The notes: generated by a model not told the origin, from the letters alone. Positions 1 through 7,121 are shown, numbered from the stretch's first letter. The stretch is DNA of 9,296 nucleotides from JAAXKN01 sp050258415 (GCA_050258415.1 JBLMYS010000388.1:1-9296), one strand, 5' to 3'. Program-made: numbers and translations.

Positions 1-1383
1 ATGGATATAATTGCACCCGACCTGAGCACTCCGTTAAATGAAAATGGCGGCGGCATTGTTGAAGTAAACGCAGCCCCGGGCCTGAGAATGCATACAAGTC
101 CCTCCGTCGGCAAAAAACGCAACGTGGCAAAGTATATTGTCGATATGCTCTATCCGCCGGGAGCTCCTTCAAGAATACCGATCATATCAATTACGGGCAC
201 AAATGGTAAGACGACCACAACGCGGCTAATTGCACATTTATTAAAAAATGCCGGACAGAAGGTAGGCTTTACAACAACCGATGGCATTTACATAGATGGT
301 AACCTTGTTGAAAGGGGGGACGACACAGGCCCCATCTCGGCTAAAAAAGTCCTCAGCGATTCTTCGGTTGAAGTGGCCGTACTGGAGACCGCGCGCGGGG
401 GCATTCTGCGCTCCGGACTTGGATTCGATAGCAGCAATATCGGCATTGTGTTAAATGTTACGGCAGACCACCTGGGACAAAAGGACATTTATACGCTTGA
501 AGACATTGCTAAGGTCAAGGTGGTGGTTCCCATGAGCGTTTCAAAAGATGGATTCGTAATCCTGAACGCAGATGACTCTCTGGTTTATAATATGAGAAAA
601 GATGTCGTGGGTAAAGTCTGCCTCTTCAGCATGAAAAAGGATAATCCGCACATATTAGAACATATTGCCCGGGGAAACATCGCCTGCATTGCAGAAAACG
701 GCTACATAACGCTTGCACGGGGGGACCTGAGGCTGAGGGTGGAAAAAATTGAAAATATTCCCCTTACATTCTCTGGCAGGGCATCTTTTATGGTGCAGAA
801 CGTGCTTGCAGCAACTTTGGCCGCTTTTGTGCATGACGTGGACCTTAAAACGATAAAGAATGGACTTAATTCCTTCAAGCCTACTCCTGAAAACGTTCCC
901 GGAAGGATGAACCTGATTGAAATGGGTAACTTTACAGTCCTTGTGGACTATGCCCACAACCCTTCGGGCTTTATGGGGCTTTATAAATTCTTCTGCCGAT
1001 TCCCTCATCCTGTCAGAACCGGCATTTTCGGTGGCACTGGCGACAGGCGTGACGAGGACATTTTCCTGCTCGGGCGCATGGCATCACGAATGTTTACCAG
1101 GATTATAATTAAAGAGGATAAGGAACGCCGCGGCAGAAAGCCGGGCGAGATGACTAAACTCATCACTGACGGAATACACAGCAAAAAAGCCAATATGGAA
1201 ATTCACAACATCCCACAAGAGGAAGAGGCAATTATTTACGGGCTCGATACAGCTTCGGAAAACGAGCTGATGGTGGTGCTGGTCGATGATGTTCAGGGAG
1301 TACTGAAACTCATTAACGAGAAAAAGAAAGAAATAGCGCTAAAACATGCAAGGAGGACTTCTCTGGTCATTCCGACAAAGTAA
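1..1383 (+). CDS. cphA: Cyanophycin synthetase, C-terminal half (5'-truncated by the window)
   Basis: Cyanophycin synthetase is a cytoplasmic ATP-dependent enzyme that builds the storage polymer multi-L-arginyl-poly-L-aspartate, adding Asp with an ATP-grasp domain and Arg with a Mur-ligase-like domain. The visible 460 residues start in the last part of the ATP-grasp domain (VEVNAAPGLRMH at about 20-31). They continue through the linker MLYPPGAPSRIP and the Mur-ligase-type P-loop GTNGKTTTTRL (66-76, K70). Further family motifs are ETARGGILRSGLG (129-141), NVTADHLGQ (152-160) and DYAHNPSG (316-323), followed by GGTGDRRDED. Family members are roughly 870-900 residues, so about 430 are missing; the ATG at base 1 is an internal Met, not a start. 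The next gene begins 48 bp after the stop and is probably co-transcribed. Identification is firm; whether the upstream half is intact, or whether a cphA2-type variant is present, cannot be seen here. Confidence 0.95.
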   Translation: MDIIAPDLSTPLNENGGGIVEVNAAPGLRMHTSPSVGKKRNVAKYIVDMLYPPGAPSRIPIISITGTNGKTTTTRLIAHLLKNAGQKVGFTTTDGIYIDGNLVERGDDTGPISAKKVLSDSSVEVAVLETARGGILRSGLGFDSSNIGIVLNVTADHLGQKDIYTLEDIAKVKVVVPMSVSKDGFVILNADDSLVYNMRKDVVGKVCLFSMKKDNPHILEHIARGNIACIAENGYITLARGDLRLRVEKIENIPLTFSGRASFMVQNVLAATLAAFVHDVDLKTIKNGLNSFKPTPENVPGRMNLIEMGNFTVLVDYAHNPSGFMGLYKFFCRFPHPVRTGIFGGTGDRRDEDIFLLGRMASRMFTRIIIKEDKERRGRKPGEMTKLITDGIHSKKANMEIHNIPQEEEAIIYGLDTASENELMVVLVDDVQGVLKLINEKKKEIALKHARRTSLVIPTK

Positions 1384-1431
1384 ACCTGCAGGTGTGAATT
1401 TGATCTTGCAGGCAGTATAAAGGATAATGAT

Positions 1432-3141
1432 ATGCAGTACTACGCACTGGCAACAGACTATGATGGCACGCTTGCTAAAGACGGGCGTGTGGACGCTCCT
1501 ACACTGGAAAGCCTTAAACGCTTCCGTGCCTCGGGGCGCAAGCTTATTTTGGTAACAGGACGTGAACTTGACGAGCTGATGGAAGTTTTTCCAGAGCACG
1601 AAATATTCGACCTGATTGTAGCTGAAAACGGGGCTCTGCTCTATAAGCCTTCGACAAGAGAGGAAAAGGCCATTGGCAAGGTTCCTCCCGAGCTTTTTGT
1701 AAGTGAGCTCAGGCGAAGGGGAATTGAACGCATGTCTGTCGGAAGGGTAATTGTAGCCACATGGAGGCCATATGAGACGACTGTGCTGGAAGTAATACGC
1801 GATCTGGGCCTGGAACTCCAGGTGATATTCAATAAGGACGCCGTTATGGTGCTTCCTACGGGAATCAATAAGGCCACGGGCCTTAAGGCAGGCCTTAAGG
1901 AACTGGGGCTTTCGCCTCACAACGTTGCGGCTATAGGAGACGCAGAAAATGATCATGCATTCTTAAGCCTCTGCCAGTGCTCGGCTTCAGTTGATAATGC
2001 GCTTCCTATGCTGAAGGAGACCAGCGACATAGTAATGAAATCAGGCCACGGCAGGGGCGTTAGTGAATTTATTGAGATGATCTTAAAAGACGACCTTAGT
2101 GAGATGGAATACCGCCTGAAGAAGAATAGAATTCCGATCGGCAAAGATGAAAAGGAAGAGGAAGTTTACGTACGTCCCACAGAAAGCCTTCTTCTTACCG
2201 GCACCTCCGGTGCCGGCAAGACTACCTTTGCCTCGGCATTTCTTGAAACGCTTGAAGAAATGGAATACCAGTACTGCATAATTGATCCCGAGGGGGACTA
2301 TGAGGAGTTTGAGAACGCCGTAATTTTAGGGAGCCCCAAAAGGGAGCCTACAATTGATGAGATAGTGCATGTTCTGGAGCAGCCCGCGCAGAACTGTATA
2401 ATAAGCCTCGTTGGCATCAGTGTTGAACACAGGCCGGAATTTTTTGAGAAACTTTTGCCCGCGCTTCTAAAGATACGATCTTCAACCGGAAGGCCGCACT
2501 GGATTGTAATTGATGAGATACACCATCTCCTGCCGGCCACCTGGGAGCCTTCGCAGCTTACAGTTCCGCGTGAACTTTCAGGCCTCATGATGATTACAAT
2601 TCATCCGGAACATATTGCCCCGGAAGTCCTTTCAATTGTAAATGCAATAGTTGCCATAGGGCAGAATCCGGAGAAGACGATTAAGAAATTCAGCTCAACG
2701 CTTGGCGAAAATCCCCCGGCTCTTCCTGAAGAGACGCTTGAAGTGGGGCAGGCAATTGCCTGGTGGAGAAGTCCTTCAAGAGAGCCTTTTTTGTTTCACA
2801 CATTTACCCCAAAAAAGGAAAGAAAACGTCATCACTTAAAGTATGCAGAGGGTGAACTGCCACCGGAAAGGAGCTTTTATTTCAAAGGGCCTGAGGGAAA
2901 ACTTAACCTGAGGGCTCAGAACCTGATGATATTCCTTCAGATGGCCGATGGAGTGGACGACGAGACGTGGCTTTTCCACCTAAAGAATGGCGACTATTCC
3001 TACTGGTTTAGAAATATGATCAAGGATGAGGATCTTGCAGCTGAAGCCGGGGCAATTGAAAAGGAGAAAAATATTTCAGCCCGGGAAAGCCGCAGGCGCA
3101 TAAGGTCAAAGATCCTTTCACGCTATACGGCTCCGGAATAA
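1432..3141 (+). CDS. HAD-IIB phosphatase fused to HerA/VirB4-like P-loop ATPase, plus small C-terminal domain
   Basis: This 569-residue protein shows three parts. Residues 1-220 form a complete HAD phosphatase of the IIB (Cof/phosphoglycolate-phosphatase-like) type: motif I DYDGT (D9, D11), motif II VTGRE (T42), motif III Lys in GINKATG (K147) and motif IV GDAEND (D170, D174). Residues 245-460 form a P-loop ATPase: Walker A GTSGAGKTT (257-265, K263), the HerA/VirB4/DUF87-style strand IIDPEGDYEEF (283-293), Walker B WIVIDEIHHLL (357-367, D361 E362), then a TIHPEH...NAIVAIG segment like the HerA sensor region. Residues 478-569 form a small domain with ETWLFHLKNGDYSYWFRNMI (511-530), reminiscent of DUF5752-type domains (tentative). 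No signal peptide or membrane segment is seen, so the protein is probably cytoplasmic. The start is supported by AGGA about 8 bases before the ATG. Substrate and role are unknown; the position behind cphA hints at a link to polymer metabolism, which is inference only. Confidence 0.88.
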   Translation: MQYYALATDYDGTLAKDGRVDAPTLESLKRFRASGRKLILVTGRELDELMEVFPEHEIFDLIVAENGALLYKPSTREEKAIGKVPPELFVSELRRRGIERMSVGRVIVATWRPYETTVLEVIRDLGLELQVIFNKDAVMVLPTGINKATGLKAGLKELGLSPHNVAAIGDAENDHAFLSLCQCSASVDNALPMLKETSDIVMKSGHGRGVSEFIEMILKDDLSEMEYRLKKNRIPIGKDEKEEEVYVRPTESLLLTGTSGAGKTTFASAFLETLEEMEYQYCIIDPEGDYEEFENAVILGSPKREPTIDEIVHVLEQPAQNCIISLVGISVEHRPEFFEKLLPALLKIRSSTGRPHWIVIDEIHHLLPATWEPSQLTVPRELSGLMMITIHPEHIAPEVLSIVNAIVAIGQNPEKTIKKFSSTLGENPPALPEETLEVGQAIAWWRSPSREPFLFHTFTPKKERKRHHLKYAEGELPPERSFYFKGPEGKLNLRAQNLMIFLQMADGVDDETWLFHLKNGDYSYWFRNMIKDEDLAAEAGAIEKEKNISARESRRRIRSKILSRYTAPE

Positions 3142-3143
3142 TT

Positions 3144-3161
3144 ATATCTTAAATAAGATAT
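3144..3161. terminator. AT-rich palindrome at the convergent gene junction
   Basis: ATATCTTA and TAAGATAT form an 8-bp perfect inverted repeat with a 2-base spacer. It begins just after the stop of the phosphatase-ATPase gene (TAA at 3139-3141) and includes the stop of the opposing thioredoxin-fold gene (3149-3151). It could act as a weak bidirectional terminator, but the stem is AT-only and no clear T-tract follows on either strand. Confidence 0.35.
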
Positions 3162-3757
3162 GGCGTCAGCATCTCCATAAATTCCCGTTCAAGCTCCCGG
3201 CCGCGGTCCTGGTTATACCATGTCTGCAGGTTTTCATAAATCTTTTCTTTTGGCATTCCTTCAGACTTAAGCCTTTGGAAGAGTTCCATTAAAGCCCTGG
3301 GGCGGGGTCCCCACGTGTATAGCTCATTCCACTTCCTGTCAAAACCAATGAGTTTTGGTATGCTCCTGGTGCCATTGGTGAGATACTGGTCAATTATGTC
3401 CAGGTTCTCATCTCTAAGCAAAATGGCAAGTTCTATTTTGGGCGAGGCGGCTGCAATCTTTGCTATATAGGGAAGTGTCTGCGCCGAATCACCGCACCAG
3501 TCCTCAGTAATGACAACCCACAGGTGTTCCTGAGGGAGGTTAGATATTATGCTTTTCATGTCTTCTGAAACTGAATATGTTTTTTCAATTCTCAGGCTTC
3601 TCTGCAGGTTGAGCCTGGAAAATTCAAATTTATGAAGTGCTTCTTCATCAAACAGTGTGGCATCGGAGGTAAGCACCTTTACTTTTGTGCGCTCCATGTA
3701 CAACTGATAGGTAAGAGCCTTGTGAAGTCTGTTTTCAATTAATATATTACCATCCAT
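3149..3757 (-). CDS. Thioredoxin-fold protein with single-cysteine WCGDS motif (Thioredoxin_9-like)
   Basis: This 202-residue protein has a thioredoxin fold in its central part. A hydrophobic strand WVVIT leads to EDWCGDSAQTLP (85-96, C88), and the cis-Pro loop SIPKLIGFD lies at 132-140 (P134). The second cysteine of a CxxC motif is replaced by Ser (CGDS), so classical dithiol oxidoreductase chemistry is not expected. A monothiol, glutathione/bacillithiol-type or non-redox role is possible. From memory, this WCGD[AS] form recurs in relatives from Bacteroidota, so it is probably not a mutation unique to this gene. No signal peptide is seen, so it is likely cytoplasmic. The chosen ATG at 3757-3755 has AGGA about 11 bases upstream; Met21 is an alternative start. 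The gene faces the phosphatase-ATPase gene tail to tail and diverges from the yjbR-like gene. Confidence 0.82.
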   Translation of the reverse strand: MDGNILIENRLHKALTYQLYMERTKVKVLTSDATLFDEEALHKFEFSRLNLQRSLRIEKTYSVSEDMKSIISNLPQEHLWVVITEDWCGDSAQTLPYIAKIAAASPKIELAILLRDENLDIIDQYLTNGTRSIPKLIGFDRKWNELYTWGPRPRALMELFQRLKSEGMPKEKIYENLQTWYNQDRGRELEREFMEMLTPYLI

Positions 3758-3869
3758 TATCCGGATCCTGTATTTTGTTAATTTATAATATAATTATAAT
3801 TTTATGTAAATTATAAAGCAAAAATAGTTTCTTCAATTAGTTAGTTCAAAATAGGGGAAAGAGGCTTAA
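3758..3869. promoter_or_regulatory. AT-rich divergent intergenic region, likely two promoters
   Basis: This 112-bp gap separates the starts of the minus-strand thioredoxin-fold gene and the plus-strand yjbR-like gene, so it must hold promoters for both unless they are read through from afar. The core (3778-3820) is almost entirely A/T, with several TATAAT-like words on both strands. It also has an 8-bp inverted repeat, TTTATAAT (3782-3789) and ATTATAAA (3810-3817), 20 bases apart. In such sequence -10-like words arise easily by chance, so no single promoter is assigned. On the plus strand, AGAGG lies 5 bases before the ATG at 3870. Confidence 0.4.
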
Positions 3870-4229
3870 ATGAATATTGAATCCTTCAGGGAGTATTGCC
3901 TTAAAAAGAAGGGGGCAAGAGAGGATTATCCTTTTGGTGAGGAAACGCTTGTCTTTAAGGTGATGAATAAAATATTTGCACTTACTCCGCTTGAAAAGAT
4001 CCCCTTAAGCGTTAACCTTAAGTGCGACCCTGAAAGGGCAATAGATCTAAGGGAAAGGTATGAAGCTGTACTGCCCGGATACCATATGAACAAGAAGAAC
4101 TGGATTACTGTAGTTATGGATAACACCATTCCGGACAAGGTATTTAAGGAGCTGATAGATCATTCGTATGACCTGGTCGTGCAGGGACTCAAAAAATCGG
4201 ATAAGCTTGCACTTGAAGCAATGAAATAA
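3870..4229 (+). CDS. YjbR/MmcQ family protein (CyaY-like fold)
   Basis: This 119-residue protein matches the usual length and pattern of the YjbR/MmcQ family. It has N-terminal FREYCLKKKGAREDYPFGEETLVFKVMNK-type sequence (about residues 5-33) and the Asp-Tyr-Pro-Phe-Gly motif (19-23). The central strand region PLSVNLKCDPERA (45-57), the PGYHMNKKNWITV segment (69-81) and a C-terminal helix with HSYDLVVQGL (about 137 bases before the end) follow the family order. The fold is a double-wing CyaY-like structure, and members are often called DNA-binding, but the biological role is not established. It is the first gene of a plus-strand run and lies 31 bp upstream of the esterase gene. No membrane or signal segment is present. 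Confidence 0.88.
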   Translation: MNIESFREYCLKKKGAREDYPFGEETLVFKVMNKIFALTPLEKIPLSVNLKCDPERAIDLRERYEAVLPGYHMNKKNWITVVMDNTIPDKVFKELIDHSYDLVVQGLKKSDKLALEAMK

Positions 4230-4260
4230 AAACTATTTCCTAAACTAATTACACGAAGCC

Positions 4261-5424
4261 ATGAAAAGAACTCTTAATTTTTTTATACTTATCCTTATAT
4301 CTGCAACTTCATTATTCAAAAGTATAATGGCACAGAACGAAAAAGAAATTACAATTGATGTACATGCAATAAACCTCCCGAAGGATTCTAAGGTTTATGT
4401 ATCTGGCAGCCATGAACTCCTTGGCGCATGGAATCCCGGGAAGGTAGCTCTGGAGAAGAAGCCGGAGGGCATCTGGACGAAGACTTTTCGTTTCAGGGAA
4501 GGGGAAACTCTTGAGTTTAAGTTTACCCAGGGGAGCTGGGATAGTGAAGCCCTGAATCATGACGGCTCTGTTCCGGGTAATCATATAGTTACTGTAAAAT
4601 CCGATACTGTTCTAAACTACGATGTTGAAAACTGGAAGAACGGTGAAACCCGCCCCGTGCACGGGCAGATTACAGGAACTCTTAAGTATCACAGGCAAAT
4701 GCAGTGGGAAGGACTGGACGCCCGTGACGTAATAGTATGGCTTCCGCCAAGCTATGAAAAAGACACTCATAAGCGCTACCCGGTCCTTTACATGCACGAC
4801 GGGCAAAATATAATTGACCCTAAAACCTCAAGTTTCGGCTTCGACTGGCAGGCAGATGAGGTTTCAGACAGCCTTATTAAGCATGGAAAGATGGAGGAGA
4901 TAATAATTGTAGGTATAAATAATACGAAGGACAGAACCGCAGAATATTCATATACCGATAAAGGGCGCTCATATATGCGCTTTATCGTTGAAAAACTTAA
5001 GCCTATGATTGATAGCACATACCGCACGCTTCCCGACAGGAATAATACTGCTACAATGGGCTCTTCCATGGGCGGGCTCATTTCATTTATGCTTACCTGG
5101 GAGCACCCGGAGGTCTTTTCCAAAGCCGCCTGCCTTTCCCCGGCATTTAAGATACAGGAGCTCAATTACCTCCCCTATATTACCTCTTACAAGGGGCCCA
5201 AAAAAGAGCTCAGGATCTATATCGATAACGGGGGCGTCGGGCTGGAAAATAAGCTCCTTCCCGGAGTGGAGGAGACGGTCAGCGTTCTTAAAGATAAGGG
5301 ATATAAAGAAGGGGACGACCTGATGGTTTATTATGATAAAAATGCCGAGCATAATGAACCTGCCTGGGCAAAAAGACTGCATATACCGTTGCAGTTCCTC
5401 TTCGGGACTAAAAAGGGGATATAA
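4261..5424 (+). CDS. Exported esterase-D-family alpha/beta hydrolase with N-terminal CBM20-like domain
   Basis: The 387-residue product starts with a signal peptide: MKR, a hydrophobic stretch to about residue 22, and a likely cleavage in SIMA|QNE. Residues 28-125 resemble a starch-binding (CBM20-like) beta domain, with VYVSGSHELLGAWNPGKVAL (45-64) and KFTQGSWDSEALN (87-99). Residues 135-385 are an esterase-D-type alpha/beta hydrolase: YPVLYMHDGQN (173-183, oxyanion region), nucleophile Ser269 in GSSMGG (267-272), probable acid Asp322 in RIYIDNGG and probable His364 in NAEHNEPAW. The exported enzyme may deacylate carbohydrate esters or another extracellular ester; the substrate cannot be told. 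No Bacteroidota-type secretion tail is present at the C terminus. The Shine-Dalgarno match before the ATG is poor, but the signal peptide supports the start. A gap of only 34 bp separates it from the yceH-like gene. Confidence 0.9.
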   Translation: MKRTLNFFILILISATSLFKSIMAQNEKEITIDVHAINLPKDSKVYVSGSHELLGAWNPGKVALEKKPEGIWTKTFRFREGETLEFKFTQGSWDSEALNHDGSVPGNHIVTVKSDTVLNYDVENWKNGETRPVHGQITGTLKYHRQMQWEGLDARDVIVWLPPSYEKDTHKRYPVLYMHDGQNIIDPKTSSFGFDWQADEVSDSLIKHGKMEEIIIVGINNTKDRTAEYSYTDKGRSYMRFIVEKLKPMIDSTYRTLPDRNNTATMGSSMGGLISFMLTWEHPEVFSKAACLSPAFKIQELNYLPYITSYKGPKKELRIYIDNGGVGLENKLLPGVEETVSVLKDKGYKEGDDLMVYYDKNAEHNEPAWAKRLHIPLQFLFGTKKGI

Positions 5425-5458
5425 AAACTAAGTCATCACTTCCCGGAAAGAAAGCAAT

Positions 5459-6097
5459 ATGGAAATCTTAAATCAGACTGAAGTAAGGGTCTTAGGTTCA
5501 CTAATTGAAAAGGAGTTTACTACTCCGGAATATTATCCTCTTACATTAAATGCTCTTGTTAATGCCTGCAACCAGAAGTCCAGCCGTGAGCCTGTTGTAA
5601 GCTACGACGAACAGGAGGTAAAAGAAGCCCTCAGTTTACTAAGGGAAAAGAGGCTTGTGCGTCTGGTTGAGGATTCAGGAAGGGCGGCCAAGTACAGGGA
5701 GACCTTCAAGCAAGAGTTGGGCCTTAGCCAGAAAGAGACGGCGGTCCTGTGCGTTCTTATGCTCAGAGGTGCCCAGACCGCGGGAGAAATAAAAGGGCGT
5801 ACGGGAAGAATTTATAATTTCACAAGCCTGGAGGAAACCGAAGAGGCGCTTCAGGCTTTAATTGACCGCCCTGAAGGTTCACTGGTTACAAAGCTGGAAC
5901 GCCAGGCAGGAATGAAAGAAAGGCGCTACAGCCACCTTTTAAGCGGGGCGCCAGAGACAATAGAAGTTTCCGGAGAAAAACAGGCTGCGGGGATGGAAGA
6001 AAGGGTAATGAAACTGGAACTGGAGACAGAAAATCTTAAGGCGGAAATTGAAGAATTAAAATCCGCCTTTGCGCAATTTAAGAAGCAGTTTGAATAA
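5459..6097 (+). CDS. yceH: YceH/DUF480 family double winged-helix protein
   Basis: The 212-residue protein begins with the DUF480 signature: LNQTEVRVLGSLIEKEFTTP (4-23), then YYPLTLNALVNACNQKSSREPV (25-46) and the helix-turn-helix-like EVKEALSLLREKRLVRL. A second winged-helix unit follows from about residue 85 (GLSQKETAVLCVLMLRGAQT, then the GRTGRIYNFTSLEE region) up to about 160. Residues 172-212 form a charged heptad-like coiled coil (ERVMKLELETENLKAEIEEL), suggesting oligomerisation. The family is conserved but functionally uncharacterised; nucleic-acid binding is inferred from fold only. The start has GGAAAG about 11 bases upstream. It ends the plus-strand run and converges with a minus-strand membrane protein gene 14 bp away. 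Confidence 0.93.
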   Translation: MEILNQTEVRVLGSLIEKEFTTPEYYPLTLNALVNACNQKSSREPVVSYDEQEVKEALSLLREKRLVRLVEDSGRAAKYRETFKQELGLSQKETAVLCVLMLRGAQTAGEIKGRTGRIYNFTSLEETEEALQALIDRPEGSLVTKLERQAGMKERRYSHLLSGAPETIEVSGEKQAAGMEERVMKLELETENLKAEIEELKSAFAQFKKQFE

Positions 6098-6111
6098 AGC
6101 AGTTGGATCTT

Positions 6112-6330
6112 TCATTTTTCCTGGTTTTCATCTGCTTTCTTTTCTCTGTATAGCCTTACGGTTCTTACTATTCCCACGCCGTTAATGGCAACAGCAGCAA
6201 AAAGAAGCACCCAGTTCATCTTACCTGTCTTGTAATAATTTATTACCACACTTACAATAATCAACGCCGAGGAGAGTATAAACATCCCCATAGACATTAC
6301 CTGTTTTGATTTTGACCTTGGATCATTCAT
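6112..6330 (-). CDS. Small two-helix membrane protein of unknown function
   Basis: This 72-residue protein has two predicted membrane helices, about residues 11-32 (VMSMGMFILSSALIIVSVVI) and 39-57 (NWVLLFAAVAINGVGIV). They are flanked by basic ends (RSKSK at the N terminus, RLYREKK after helix 2) and a charged acidic tail. I do not recognise a named family. The ATG at 6330-6328 overlaps the rsmI stop by 8 bp (6323-6330), and GAAGGAAT just upstream, inside rsmI, can serve as ribosome site, so translation is probably coupled to rsmI. The arrangement and coding-like composition make it a real gene; its connection to rRNA methylation is unknown and may be only transcriptional. Confidence 0.75.
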   Translation of the reverse strand: MNDPRSKSKQVMSMGMFILSSALIIVSVVINYYKTGKMNWVLLFAAVAINGVGIVRTVRLYREKKADENQEK

Positions 6331-7027
6331 AAGATTCCTTCTGTGCTTCTACTTTCCAGTCCAATGGGGCAATTACAACAACAAACTCCCCTTTAATAAC
6401 TTTTGTTTTCAGGTCACCAAGCAGTTCTGAGGGCCTGCCGCGCCAGGTTTCCTCAAATTTCTTTGTCAGCTCGCGTGTAACTACAACGTACCTTTCAGCC
6501 ATATATTCATTTAACTCCTCCAGCAGTTTTTCTATCCTGTATGTCGATTCATAAAGGATAACAGTTCTGTCTTCCTCAGAGAGCTGTTTGAGCTTTTTCT
6601 GCCGCCCTTTTTTCTGAGGCAGGAATCCTTCAAAAATAAAGGAGTCGGTCGGAAGACCGCTTAAACTTAATGCCGTAACAAGGGCTGTTACGCCGGGCAC
6701 GGCTTCAACTTTAATTCCTCTTTTTATTGCCGCAGAAACGAGTCTTACGCCGGGATCTGAAATGGCAGGAGTGCCTGCATCTGAAACGAGCGCGCAGGAC
6801 TCACCCCTTTCAATCCTTTCCAGTGCGTAATTTAGCTTTGAGGATTCACTCTGTGCATTAAATGAAACGAGCTCTTTCCTTATTTCGTAATGGTTTAGAA
6901 GAACGGAGGTAACCCTCGTATCCTCGCAGAGGATAAAATCCACTTCCTTCAGAGTTTCTACGGCCCGGAAGGTAATGTCCTTCAGGTTGCCGATGGGGGT
7001 ACTTACAATATAAAGTGCTGGTTCCAT
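6323..7027 (-). CDS. rsmI: 16S rRNA (cytidine1402-2'-O)-methyltransferase RsmI
   Basis: RsmI uses S-adenosylmethionine to 2'-O-methylate C1402 in the decoding centre of 16S rRNA, acting on the assembled 30S subunit. The 234-residue protein shows the tetrapyrrole-methylase-fold signatures in order: LYIVSTPIGNLKDITFRA (5-22), CEDTR (34-38), LVSDAGTPAISDPG (80-93), VPGVTALVTALSLSGLP (110-126), FEGFLPQKKGR (132-142), ESTYR (160-164), TRELTKKFEE (184-193) and GEFVVVI (213-219). It lacks the C-terminal extension of about 40-50 residues seen in E. coli-type RsmI, which is common outside Proteobacteria. The ATG start places the first strand correctly, though no good Shine-Dalgarno sequence precedes it. 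It lies 94 bp downstream of lat, beyond a hairpin, and overlaps the small membrane protein gene. Confidence 0.96.
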   Translation of the reverse strand: MEPALYIVSTPIGNLKDITFRAVETLKEVDFILCEDTRVTSVLLNHYEIRKELVSFNAQSESSKLNYALERIERGESCALVSDAGTPAISDPGVRLVSAAIKRGIKVEAVPGVTALVTALSLSGLPTDSFIFEGFLPQKKGRQKKLKQLSEEDRTVILYESTYRIEKLLEELNEYMAERYVVVTRELTKKFEETWRGRPSELLGDLKTKVIKGEFVVVIAPLDWKVEAQKESYE

Positions 7028-7075
7028 AAATCTGCTGTTTTGTGCCTCAAAAGGTGATGCTCATTTAAAATGATA

Positions 7076-7096
7076 ACGGCTCCACTATGGAGCCGT
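7076..7096 (-). terminator. Hairpin terminator candidate downstream of lat
   Basis: ACGGCTCC and GGAGCCGT form a perfect 8-bp stem with a 5-base loop. Read on the minus strand, it lies 25 bp after the lat stop and is followed by TATCATTTTAAA, a weak T-rich tail. It fits an intrinsic terminator for lat that would separate it from rsmI, although incomplete termination or attenuation into rsmI is possible. On the plus strand no T-rich run follows. Confidence 0.55.
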
Positions 7097-7121
7097 CTCA
7101 TGCAAGTAGTTTAGTTAGTGA

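Noticed and set aside
655..1008. 117-codon minus-strand ORF inside cphA
   Set aside because: It is antisense to conserved Mur-ligase-domain sequence and has an unusual His/Cys-rich composition typical of a shadow frame.
1339..1956. 205-codon minus-strand ORF opposite the phosphatase-ATPase gene
   Set aside because: It lies antisense across the end of cphA and the conserved HAD motifs of the plus-strand gene and shows no family features.
4788..5165. 125-codon minus-strand ORF inside the esterase gene
   Set aside because: The plus-strand frame has the signal peptide, catalytic serine and hydrolase motifs; the antisense frame has none.
6082..6145. AAAGCAG / CTGCTTT as a terminator between yceH and the small membrane gene
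   Set aside because: The 7-bp arms enclose a loop of over 30 bases and one arm lies inside the opposing coding sequence, so an intrinsic terminator is unlikely.
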